Assembly: GCA_023374025.1 (NCBI GenBank)
Contig: SIJG01000001.1
Span: 3,557,946-3,621,945 of the forward strand
Direction: 5' to 3'
Source: Heterodera schachtii
Lineage: Eukaryota; Nematoda; Chromadorea; Rhabditida; Heteroderidae
Length of the DNA stretch: 64,000 nucleotides
Below are positions 52,592 to 62,379 of the stretch, piece by piece. A model generated the notes under the pieces. That model saw only the letters and a program-made list of their open reading frames with translations. It had not been told where the DNA came from and made no database searches. Position 1 is the first letter of the stretch, and every line of letters begins with the position of its first letter. Both the position numbers and the translations under genes were made by a program.

Positions 52592-54011
52592 TCACGGCAT
52601 TGGCATGTTCAGCTCCTTTCGGCACTGCTCCTCCGAGTAGCGGTGCAGCTTCAGTTCCCTGCTCGTCCCGCACATCACCGCCAGCACTCCCTCCCGCGCA
52701 CTAAGCCGACAATTTGCCCTCTCCACGAGAGTGACGTCGCCAATTTTCTCGAAGTAAGTGCGCGAGTAGAGGCCGACTTTGGAGTTGGCCCGGTCAAAGA
52801 CGAACAAATTCCCGCGCTCGTCCACACAAAGTGAGCCGGGACGTTCACAGAGACCGATCATCCGTTCGTGGACGACGTTGGAACCGTAAAGGGACACCTG
52901 AAAAAGGAAAAAGGAAGTGAAAGGGGAGGGGGGCACAAGGACAACGCCCACTCACCAACTGAACGTAGCAACGATTGGTCTCCACCAGCAACAACTCAGT
53001 AACGGGGCCTGAAAAAAGGAGCGGGTAAAATGGGGGGGGGGGGGGGTTGGAGGATGGATGCCGATAAAGCCCGCCCTTGTTCCTATTACTTATGCCTCCC
53101 CCCCCCCCCCCCTCTTTTTAATTAAATTCACCGATTACGGCGAATGGATGCAAATCGGAATAATTTCGAAAGCGTTTTGTGCCGGCGCATTCTGTCCATT
53201 TTCCCTGCCGAATAGTTCAGCTCGTACAGAAAACCCTGGTTGGGTGTGTTGGCAGTCAAAAAAAGGCATTCGGTCTGTGGCACAAAGCAAAGTCGGCATT
53301 CAGTGACCACATGCTCACGCAACCACCAAAAGCCAGCAGTTAAATGATAAGTCAAATCATTTACTCACTCATCAGCCTTTTTCCTTTCTTTCTCTCTGTT
53401 CCCTTTCTTTTCTCTCTCTCCCTCTATTTCTCTCCATCTCTCTATCTCTCCCTCTCTCTCTTATTCGCTCTCATTTCTCTTTCTCTCTCTTTCTCTCTGT
53501 TCCCTTTCTCTTCTCTCTCTCCCTCTATTTCTCTCCATCTCTCTCTCTCTCTCCCTCTCTCTCTTTATTCGCTCTCATTTCTCTTTCTCTCTCTCTCTCT
53601 CTGTTCCCTTTCTCTTCTCTTTCTCCCTCTATTTCTCTCCATCTCTCCCTCTCTCTCTTTATTCGCTCTCATTTCTCTTTCTCTCTCTTTCTCTCTGTTC
53701 CCTTTCTCTTCACTTTCTCCCTCTCTTTCTCCTCCCACTCTCTCCTTCTTCCCCGCTCACTTTGGTGCTTCAATTCGATCGGTCATTTCCAAGTCGGGCA
53801 ACGTAAATCGGGCAATGACTTGTTCGTATTCCGTGGTGCCCTCCCCTCCGGCGCCGTTCTGCTGCTCCGCTTGGTTTGTCCGCTTCGTCTCTTTGGCGTT
53901 CCGTTTCGTGCCGTTTTCGCCGTCGTCCATCGGTCGGCCGTTCGTTTTGGCCCCCTCCCTCTCGTCGTCGTGCCCCCACTCTCTCCGTGTCGTCCGTCTG
54001 TGCTCCAACAT
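52592..54011 (-). CDS. NHL/propeller-like repeat protein
   Basis: Exons (minus): 54011 to about 53760 (Arg/Glu-rich start, MLEHRRTTRREWGHDD; later EYEQVIARFTLPDLEMTDRI, donor AAA|GTGAGC); about 53340-53140 (HVVTECRLCFVPQTECLFLT, NQGFLYELNYSAG, TLSKLFRFASIR, donor CC|GTAATC); about 53010-52955 (PVTELLLVETNRCYVQL); about 52900-52592 (YGSNVVHERMIGLCERPGSL, CVDERGNLFVFDRANSKVGL, ending LNMPMP). The PGSLCVDERGNLFVFDRANS-type repeat looks like an NHL or six-bladed propeller strand set: beta-rich, about 40-residue periodicity. The first intron is filled by a CT satellite. Cellular role unknown; NHL proteins bind RNA or partners. The family call is tentative. Confidence 0.5.
53390..53750. repeat. CT-rich satellite in intron
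   Basis: (TCTC)n-type sequence with a superimposed unit of about 95 bp (TTCGCTCTCATTTCTCTTTC followed by CTCTGTTCCCTTTCTCTTC, about three to four copies). It lies in the first intron of the propeller-like gene. Confidence 0.9.
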
Positions 54012-54042
54012 TACCTTCGTTTAATTAGCGGTGATTTCCCTC

Positions 54043-54665
54043 GTAGTGCGACATTTGCGGACCGACTTTTGCGGACCGACATTTGCGGACTTTACCAGAA
54101 CTAGGCCGAAATTTTATGACCTATAATATTTTAAGGTTGCAAATTGATAAAAAAAAAAATAGTGCTCTACTTCATATACAAGTCTTTTTTTTCGGGTTTC
54201 ACCTATTACCCTTACAATTTGCCTAATAACAGTATCAGGCAGCCCTCATGCGATTACTTTTGTTTGTTTCACTTCCATGCTTTGGTAGACCAAGAGCTTA
54301 AATTTTTATCAGGCATGCCAAACAATTTTATCAATGAATAGAAAACTTTAAAAATAACATGGATTTATTACTTCCGATGTTAATTGCATAAGTTTATCAG
54401 ATTTGTCTTTAGGGTTCAACTCGGAAAAATCACAAATAAAACTAATTTAGGCCATCGAATTTTGAAATTTTTTTTTGTTTTAAGCAATTCAACCCAGACA
54501 TTTGGTCCGCAAAAGTCGGTCCGCAAATGTCGGTCCGCAAATGTCGGTCCGCAAATGTCGGTCCGCAAATGTCGGTCCGCAAATGTCGGTTCACAAATGT
54601 CGGTTCACAAATGTCGGTCCGCAAATGTCGGTCCGCAAATGTCGGTTCACAAATGTCGGCTAACC
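54043..54665. mobile_element. Mutator-like foldback MITE, 14-bp subterminal arrays
   Basis: Inverted arrays of the 14-bp unit GCGGACCGACATTT: about three units at 54049-54091, and about eleven in the opposite orientation at 54508-54659. They flank an AT-rich core. The outer ends TAGTGCGACATTTG and (reverse) TTAGCCGACATTTG are imperfect TIRs. A direct repeat ATTTCCCTC (54034-54042 and 54666-54674) fits a 9-bp target duplication, as made by Mutator-like transposases. It starts 32 bp upstream of the ATG of the propeller-like gene. Confidence 0.65.
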
Positions 54666-54999
54666 ATTTCCCTCCCCTTTTTCTTTTCCGTCTCTCACAT
54701 AAACCACACTTTGCCCTCGCTCTTTGCTCTCTGCCAAACACGCGCACTTCGCATTTCGCCATTGGCCATTCGCCGGTGGGCAAATGTTTCTGATTAATTG
54801 GCGCGATTTGAGAGAGAGCAGCGAAAGGCCGAGCACCGAATCGACGAGCAGCAGAGAATGGCCGGGAAGAAGCACACAATCGCAGGGCGAGTGAAGCAAA
54901 TGACCGTTCAGAGACACCGATTCGACGTCGAAATGGCAGCTGAAAAAGGGAATGCCGAAGAACAAATTGGCAGAGGAGGGCATTTTGGCATTTTGTTGC

Positions 55000-55938
55000 T
55001 CTTTCTTTTGCCTTACCCTTCGCCAATTTCCGTCCTTTCGCCGTTCGCTTTTTCCGCCCAATTCGCCGCTTCTTCCCCCATTTGGCGCACTCCGTTGGCC
55101 AACGCTTTTCTCACTTCGCCAATTGTGTCCGCCTCTTTGTTACTTTTTGATGGTGGCATCCGAAGGCGCTAAAAGGATAGAATCAAAGTTTGGCATGAGT
55201 TTAGCATCACAATTAGCATTAATTTCTCCATTAGCATTGATCAGTGTCCAATTAGCATTGCTAATTGCCATTATTTTCCCACTGATTGCCTCAGATGGTG
55301 CCGTTTGTCCTCGTTGCAATTCGCACAGTCTGTCCACCAATTCCAGGGCCTCTTTGGTGTTCCTCCGCAGTTTGCGTTCGTATTCTTCCAATCGTTCCAT
55401 CTCTTGCGTCCCTTCTGTTTCTGTTCTTTCCATAAATCGCACTCCTTTTGAGGGGCCTTCTTCCCTTTCATCTCTTCCAACTTTTCACTGTGTTCTTTTC
55501 CCTTTTCATCCTCTTCTTGTTCAATTTCTTTCTCCATCTGTTCCTCTTTTTCTTCTTTCTCTCTCCTTTTCCTCCTCCTCTTTTTCTCTTTCTTTCTCTC
55601 TTTTTCCTCCTTTCTTTTTCTCCTCTTCCTCTCTTTCCTTTTCCTCCTCCTCTTTTTCTCTTTCTTTCTCTCCTTTTTTCCTCCCTTTCTTTCCTCCTCC
55701 TTTTTTCTCCTTTTCTCTTTTCTCTCCTTTTTCCCTTTTCCTCCTCCTCTTTTTCTCTTTCTTTCTCTCCTTTTTCTCCTTTTCCTCCTCCTCTTTTTCT
55801 CTTTACTTTCTCTCCTTTTTCTTCCTTTTCCTTCGCTTTTTTGTTTCCTTCTTCTTTTTTGAATATTCCCACTTCACTGTTTACCGCTTCCTCTTCAGCT
55901 CCTTCTTCTCCTTTCTTCACTGTATTTTGATTTTCCAT
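55000..55938 (-). CDS. Possible K/E-rich coiled-coil protein
   Basis: Minus-strand frames that are not pure repeat: MENQNTVKKGEEGAEEEAVN from 55938; then a K/R/E/G tract generated by a GGAGGAGG/GAAAGAAA repeat (55540-55850); then EKEIEQEEDEKGKEHSEKLE (about 55535-55480); RLEEYERKLRRNTKEALELV (about 55410-55350); and KEADTIGEVRKALANGVRQM (about 55145-55090), with a GTAAG donor near 55018. Strong helical/coiled-coil character. No family was recognised, and the splice pattern is unclear. Confidence 0.35.
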
Positions 55939-56583
55939 TTTAACTTAAAAATATTCCATTAATTTTAGAATTTCATTATTTTATTTTAATTTGTAAGGAA
56001 GGAACATAAAACGAATAAACAGAGAGAGAGAGAGAGAGAAAAATGAGTTGGAATTGATCTGTCTTCCGCCGCGGATAATCCAAGCCAACCCGCGGGGGTG
56101 TGATCAGTTCATCGCATTGATCGCTGCCCATTGTTTTAAGCGGTGAATGGGCAAAAGCATGGGAAGTGCGTGAAAATCGGCAGATCAGGAAAAAACTCTT
56201 CCGAGGACAGCTGTCCCTTCCCTTTCTTTTCCCTGCGATTGACACTTCGAAAGCAATCGATCGGAACACTGAAAAAATGAATGGAAATTAATTCAAAGGA
56301 TGGCAATTGCCAATCGATGATGGGAGGAGGACTAATGAAAGTGTGAATAATCCGATTAGGCTGACCGTTTAATGGCCAAAAGTCATCGCAGTAATTGGCC
56401 AAATTCAATTGTCCGTTCACATGGCGACATCCCATCACCGCCGATGGCATTGGCGCGGCGATTTTCCGCCTCTGTGCCTCAGCTGTCGGCCGAATGAATG
56501 CGTCGCTTCGGTCGTCCATTGCCTTCGCTTCTCTCCCCCCCCCCCAATTTTTTTTTTTTTTACTTTTCCGTCAGTTTCTGTCA

Positions 56584-57426
56584 ATGTCCCGCATCCTTTC
56601 GCTTCTCCTTTTGTTGCCTTTGTCTATGGCAATGATTTGTTACAATTCACAGTCGGTCAATCCGAGCAGAGAAAGCATTTGTGAGCCGGAAGAGGTCCAA
56701 GCGAAAAGCGATGGGAATGGAAGGGAATGGGGGGAAGAGGGGGAGGGGGAAAGGGGAGGGAGGGGAAGGAATGACATGAAGAAGAGGGGAGGGCAGAGGT
56801 GAAGGGGGCGGGAAGGGAAGAGCGAGGAAGGGAGGAGAGGGGGAAGGGAAGGGAAGGGAATAGGAGGTGGGGGAGGGGGAGGGGGCGGTGTACCCCTTCA
56901 AAAGGGACAGAAAGAAAAGGGGAATTTGCCTTTTGGCACTTTTGATGTCAATCACGGCACTCCCTTTCTTTACCCCCCCCCCCCCCCCCCGAAGGTTTGC
57001 TTCGGTGAGTATTTCTCTCTTCGTCACTCCCACGACGCTTCGCTCGTCGCCCATTTCTTCGATCGTTTCTGCGTTCATCGCCGTGAGTGTTCCCTTGTGT
57101 CTCTTTTGCCTCCGTTGATTTGTTCTCTCTCTTTCGGCAGAACATTGCCTTCGCCGTGGCTTTTTGCCCGAGGGGAGGGCGTGTCTCCGTTTGGACCAAT
57201 TGGACGCGGCCGTGGCACAGACTTTTCGGGACAGATTGAAATCGGAGTGAGCGGAGGGAAAAGGGAAAAGGGGGGAAATGCCAACGGACGATGGACGGAA
57301 TTCAGAAGAATGGAGCCCAACCGCCTTCTCCACACGCGCTTTTGTTGTTGTTCCGATAAAAACCTTTGCAACAGAATGGACGCGAAAGAGGTGAAAAAGG
57401 GAAACGGCACAAAAGAAAGGCACTGA
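56584..57426 (+). CDS. Secreted Ly6/ET-module-like cysteine protein
   Basis: ATG 56584 starts a signal peptide (SRILSLLLLLPLSMAMI), immediately followed by CYNSQ, as in three-finger/ET-module proteins whose mature chain begins with a Cys-Tyr. The last exon (about 57310-57426) has RFCCCSDKNLCNR, the closing CC-x-D-x-LCN signature of Ly6/activin-receptor-like folds. A middle exon near 57142-57240 (HCLRRGFLPEGRACLRLDQL) supplies further Cys. Introns are short but purine/C-run-rich (56730-57000). A G/C run (56976-56992) precedes a small possible exon, KVCF. The family is expanded in nematodes as secreted or membrane-anchored ligands. Function unknown; exon joins approximate. Confidence 0.5.
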
Positions 57427-57833
57427 AATCAGATTGGGAAACTGTTCAATGTGAGCGTACCGACGCCCCAACACCAAATGCTAATCAGTGGAGAAAGGGC
57501 AGGACGAAACGGAGCCGGCGGAAGGCAAGCGAAAAGCCAGCAGAACGGAAGGGGGAGGCTACGGTGGTGGACCGTACAGACACAGACCATAGCAATGGCA
57601 TTACTGTACATGGCACGGAACATAATGTGTTTATCATTAAATGGAAAGACAATGGCATGACAAACCGCGCAAAAAGGTACATATTAATGGGCCAATGTCA
57701 GTCCGTACAATTGATAATCCGTCAAAAAAAAACAATTTGGTAGAAGTATTTACTGTACGAACTGTTACGACACCAAACATAAACCGACAAAAATATCGAC
57801 ACTTTTGACCGTCCGTCCGCTTTTTAATTCCCA

Positions 57834-58480
57834 TCACATTTCGTCTCGCCCTTTCTTCTCCTCCTCCTTTTTCATCTGAACACTGAACCCTCCGCCTTCG
57901 GACTGCTTCACCAATTCGAAACTGTCCGTCGATAGTCCAAAAGGGCGAAGGAACACATTGCCAAGCTGAACAAGAATGTGCGTTTTTTCCCTCTTTCGCC
58001 ACCGGTTGAGTCTGACGGTTTCTAATGCACTCTTTTGTACCATGACTTTTTTCATGTGCGAACAAACCCTAGTATTTTAGACTCATAAACTCTGATTGGA
58101 CTTATATTGGTGCATTTGAACCGTCTGACGGCAAGGCCATATTTTTAAAAAATCAACCAATTTTCTCGGTTTTTTAATAAAAGATTGGCAAAATTTCAAA
58201 ATTAAATTTCTAAAATGCTTGAGGCCATTTCTCCAATTTGCTTCTCTTCTCCCACCTTTTTCAGCTGCCCCAGCATTTCCTTCACCGCCTCTTCCTTGTC
58301 TTTGTCCTCCTCTTCTTCGACATCTTTGGAAAACGAATCAGGAAACTCCGGCGGAATTCGCACTTCGTTCGGTCGCGTCGATTTCGCCACCAATGCGACG
58401 GCGGTGCTCCGAAAGGCGCTTCTCCTCCCCTTTCTCCTCTTTGCTTTCCATTTTAATATTTCTGATCTTTCAGTGAAGAA
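57834..58480 (-). CDS. TTC1 C-terminal-like protein, TPR part not found
   Basis: Exon 58256 to about 58460 (ends [13 protein letters not shown]) joins exon 57834-57965 ([20 protein letters not shown]) across a normal GT-AG intron. [22 protein letters not shown] is the characteristic tail of tetratricopeptide protein 1 (TTC1), a Ras/Hsp90-linked co-chaperone. In other animals about 90 residues of TPR repeats precede this tail. Here the preceding exon reads [20 protein letters not shown] and an acidic run, with an upstream acceptor (GATCAG), but no TPR helix was found before the next gene. Either 5' exons were missed or the gene is reduced. There is no in-frame ATG in the first exon. Confidence 0.55.
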
Positions 58481-58784
58481 AATAAGAATTCGTTTATCAA
58501 ATTATAATAAGTAAAATTTGAAAGTAAACAGAAAATCAAAGGCCGAAAATGCAAAATGATTTATAAAAAAAGAAAACAAAAATAATTAAAAAATCAAAAA
58601 CAGAACAAAAACACTGTGAGAAAGAGCAATGAGAAAGGTCAGACCAAATTCAGTTTAAAATGAGCAGCAAAAGCAACGGATGAAACGTTGGAAAGGACAG
58701 CTCAGCAAAAGAGACGCTTCTGAAAATGTTTTGGTCGACTCCCCCCAACTTCAACTTGTTAAATCACCACTCACCTCATTCCAG
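58481..58784. other. Intergenic / 3' UTR
   Basis: A-rich stretch between the TTC1-like exon and the stop of the small membrane protein. No exon was recognised. Confidence 0.5.
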
Positions 58785-59129
58785 TCAGTCCAAAATGGTC
58801 ACAACGAATTTAGCGACCGCTTTCGTCGCCACTTTTATCACTTTAAACAAAAGGTTGATGTTTAATCCGTCGAGCATTGCCTCTCCAGCGGCGTCATCCG
58901 ACAGTGAGTTATTCCGTCCGAAACTGTCCATCCGATCGGAATTCGAGGAAATGGGCCAAATCATAGTGAAGAGAAAGTAAAATCCAGCCAACATAATTGC
59001 ATAATAAAGGAGAGAGACGAAAAAGCGGAGCAGAGAACACAGAGGGCGGAAAACGCCGTAATAAAAGAAAAGAACGGTGCCGAAGGCAACGGCGGCGTAA
59101 GTGAACAGAGGGGCGAACAAAAGGAACAT
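58785..59129 (-). CDS. Small multi-pass membrane protein, unrecognised
   Basis: Single uninterrupted frame of 114 codons. Two or three hydrophobic helices lie in the first about 60 residues (FLLFAPLFTYAAVAFGTVLF, then FFVSLLYYAIMLAGFYFLF). A polar loop follows (SNSDRMDSFGRNNSLSDDAA), then an amphipathic C-terminal helix (NLLFKVIKVATKAVAKFVVT). Composition is unlike repeat artefacts. It lies 345 bp downstream of TIMELESS on the same strand. No family recognised; spacing suggests it could be a third operon member. Confidence 0.55.
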   Translation of the reverse strand: MFLLFAPLFTYAAVAFGTVLFFYYGVFRPLCSLLRFFVSLLYYAIMLAGFYFLFTMIWPISSNSDRMDSFGRNNSLSDDAAGEAMLDGLNINLLFKVIKVATKAVAKFVVTILD

Positions 59130-59474
59130 GCGAATGAAGGAAGCCCCGCTTAATTAGGCATAATTACAACGCATTTAAAAATAATTAAGGTATTCGAAGA
59201 AGCGATACAAAACTCCGAGTGATCGGTACCCAACGGCAAATTGTTATTTAATTAATGAGCAATTAAATGAAAAAAAAATTAGGGCATTTTAACAACTTTA
59301 GGTGAGACAATGAAAAGCCAAAGAGGGGGCGGAATTTTTATGATAATCAAAAAGGTCCCTTTTTGGTTTCTCATTGTTCCATCTAAAATTAAAAAAGTGC
59401 CAAAATTTAAATGGCAAATCCATATGGAATAAAGCATACAATGAAATGCACAAAGCATAAAGTGCAGACTTTTG

Positions 59475-62228
59475 TCAGTCCATCGATCCGTTTTCGATTT
59501 CACGCGCCTCTTTCGTACTTTTAAGGAAAAGCAATTCACAGACGGACACTCCCCCTCCACGGAGTTTGTAAAGGGAGAAGAACTTCCTGAGTAAATGGTA
59601 GCCAAACTCGAAGATTTTGAAGTGTGGGTGTTCGCTTCTTCCTTCCGTGTTGTGATATGTTTTGCCAATTTCTTGCCCAATTTCGTCGAATATTTGGAAA
59701 AGAGAGGCCTAAAAAAAGAATGAACATACAATTGTCCTGGGTTATTCTATTTCGGGCACCTGAAAAAGCCTGGCCGGGTTCTTCAGGTCGATCGCAATTC
59801 GATGGAACAATTTCAAAATGGCCATGTTGACTTCCTTAGGGTTTGTACGATAACTTTTAAGGACGAAAATGTACCTTTAAAGCGATTAATTAAAAAAGGA
59901 AAGTTAGAATCAAATTACCAATTTATGACAAAAGGCGTTGCAAATTCCGAAATGAAATCGGCAAAATCAGGCACTGCTTCCTGTTTGTGCGTCTCTTTTG
60001 CGTTTTTCTCCATGACGTGTAAAAAGTAGTGATTGGCAATAAGCAAATCCTGCAACATTTTGTTCGTTGTGCCAGCCGGCGAAAGTTGCGCAAGTGAATT
60101 GCCGACCAATTCCCGGTATTCTTCGATTTGAAAAACTTGTTGACAAAATTGTTCGAAATGGTCTTTGTCAGTGATGAATTTTGAATTTGAAATTGAGTTT
60201 AGCCTAAATTCAAGTTTATTTTATTTATTTTTTTGTCGATTCTCACATTATCATCATCTCCTTGAAATTTCTTATGGCATGCCGAGCATAAAATGCATAT
60301 TTTCGGATGGAGTGGCGATCGGCCTTCATCAGCTCGAAGCAGTTCGTCATGTAGGAAGTGACCATGTGAAAGAATTCCACGGAAAAGGTAGCGTACACAT
60401 TTTGGCACGAAATGTGACTGTGCCGGGCAAAAGCAAGAGCAAAAGTGGCCAAACTGAGGAAGTGTTGTTCATTGAGTTTATTTTGGGAGTTGTGGCGATC
60501 CGAACCGATGAAAGCCTAAAATGCAAAGTATTTTTGCGAAAGACAGATTCTAAAATACAATTTCTCTTGTCATTTTCATCAATTTATTATAGCGTCCTTC
60601 GATGAGCAATCGCCAAAAAAATTCCTTCATCGAACGCATTGCCTCCGGCGCCAAAAGTTGCAAATTATCCGTTTGTTTTTCAGACAGACGCCCGTCGACG
60701 TCGTTGTTCATTTGTAGATTTTTTGGCAGTCTCTTCGGGCGCTTTCTCTCTGAAAGTGCCTTCAAAGGCGCCGCAGCTGCCGACTGTCCATTCTCTTTGT
60801 TCGCCACTGTTCCTCGAAGAACAAAGTCATTCTCCGAATTGAATGCCTTCACCCCTTTTAACGTGAAAGTTCCCGTCAAAAAACTCCGTCGGTTTGCCAT
60901 CCTAAAAATTGTGTAATTTAAAAGTTAGTGTCAAAATTTTTGCGCGGCCTTTTGTTTGCTTCTTCGCATTTCGCCAGTTCAATTTTGGCTGCTTCGCCCC
61001 CTTCGAAAAGCGCCTTTTCTTCTATTTTATTTCCTGGAAATTCGTCATCGCACCGAGCGACAGTCAAAGGATTCTAAAAATAATTTAATTTATATTTTCC
61101 TCCCATAGGATTTTTGCCTTTTACCACAAACCAAAGATCCGAAGACCAAAGCCAAAATTGAAACAATATAACAACAGAATTCACGTTCAGTTGAATTGTT
61201 CGAAAGTTTCAAGAAAATCGTTTCAATTCCCGATGAAAAGAGACATTTTATCGCTTTCTCGCGATCGCAGTAATCCACTTCAGGGACCGAAACATATTTT
61301 GCGGGACTTTCAGTGCCAATAGCAAAAACGTAACTGAGCAATACAAAAATACGTTCAACTAACAATCGCTGATTTTCACTTCTGTCCTCCCAATCCTAAA
61401 AAATATGCAAATAAAAAACGGAAATAAAAAAAGATGCCTTGTCAAAATATTGTTGGATGTTAGCGAAGAATTTTTTGAAAATAATAACATCGGTGAAAGC
61501 ACCCAAAGATTGGACAAGTGACGTTTCAAATTCGTAAAAAATTTGCCATAAATCAAATTCATTCTCTCCGGGCAATTTGCCACCGAACGCAAGCAAAGTC
61601 GGCTGACACAAATTGACACAAAGTCTGAATAAGGACAGCTTGCAAATTTCAATTTAAATTGGAATTATTAAGTATATATTTTTTAATAAAATTCCATTTT
61701 CACCGGCTGCGCCTAACCCAAAAATATCTTAAGACATGTTTTTAAATGTAAAAACCCGTAAATTTAGACATTTTTGCATGGCGGTATCGAATCGGTTTCC
61801 CTGCATTTAAAATGAAAAAAACTGTGGATAAAAAATTAAATGACGGAGAAAAAAAAGGTCGCTCTATGAAGGGGTTGGTAGCAAAAGCAGATTTACAATA
61901 GGAGTCAATGTAAATTTAGGCGGCACTTACCGAAGCGTGGCACCGAAAAGTTCGTCCGATATCTCCGAATTTAGGATGGGAACAAGGTCACTCTTCACAA
62001 TGTTGTGCCCCATGCAAAGCCTTCTAACGGTAAAGTGTCGGTCATCACGATGGAGGTAACGTATCAAATCGCGAACACTCTCTAAAGGAAGACACATAAA
62101 ACGAAAATGAAAGAATTTTTCATTATGAAATGCTCACGAAAACAGTCCGGCTCAGGATAATAAACACCATTATTGAGAAAACCGAGTGAGTTAATGAGTG
62201 ACTGCACCTCACGGTCAACAGAAGACAT
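59475..62228 (-). CDS. tim-1: TIMELESS-family replication fork protein, short C-terminus
   Basis: TIMELESS (with TIPIN) holds the replisome together at paused forks and supports cohesion. Exons (minus): 62138-62228 (MSSVDREVQSLINSLGFLNN, YYPEPDCF), 61931-62081 (SVRDLIRYLHRDDRHFTVRR, SDLVPIL), 61438 to about 61635 (NLCQPTLLAFGGKLP, ANIQQYFDK), about 61395-61090 (DWEDRSENQRLLVERIFVLL), about 60900-60600 (GTFTLKGVKAFNSEND, APEAMRSMKEFFWRLLIEGR), about 60515-60250 (FALAFARHSHISCQNVYATF), about 60120-59920 (EYRELVGNSLAQLS, ANHYFLHVMEK), about 59827-59762 (MAILKLFHRIAIDLKNPARL) and about 59712-59475 (FEFGYHLLRKFFSLYKL, CELLFLKSTKEARE). The blocks follow animal TIMELESS in order. The intron 61396-61437 has a GC donor. 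The frame stops right after GSMD, where other animals continue into the C-terminal domain. Confidence 0.88.
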
Positions 62229-62379
62229 CACTAATTAGGACAAAGCATCACAAAAGATAAAATATTCAAGAAATTATGATAATAAAATTGGAAATAAAAC
62301 AAAATGAAGCCAAAATAAAATGGGAGACATTTGAATATTTTTAATGTTAAGAAAATTAATGTAAAAATAAAAATATTGA

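Noticed and set aside
54508..54659. Operator-like or CRISPR-like 14-bp repeats
   Set aside because: The mirrored shorter array at 54049-54091 and the flanking direct repeat fit a foldback transposon better.
56136..56519. Minus-strand frame MDDRSDAFIRPTAEAQ... divergent from the Ly6-like gene
   Set aside because: Mixed composition but no domain, no clear splice sites, and ends in a stop after an unrelated stretch; insufficient support.
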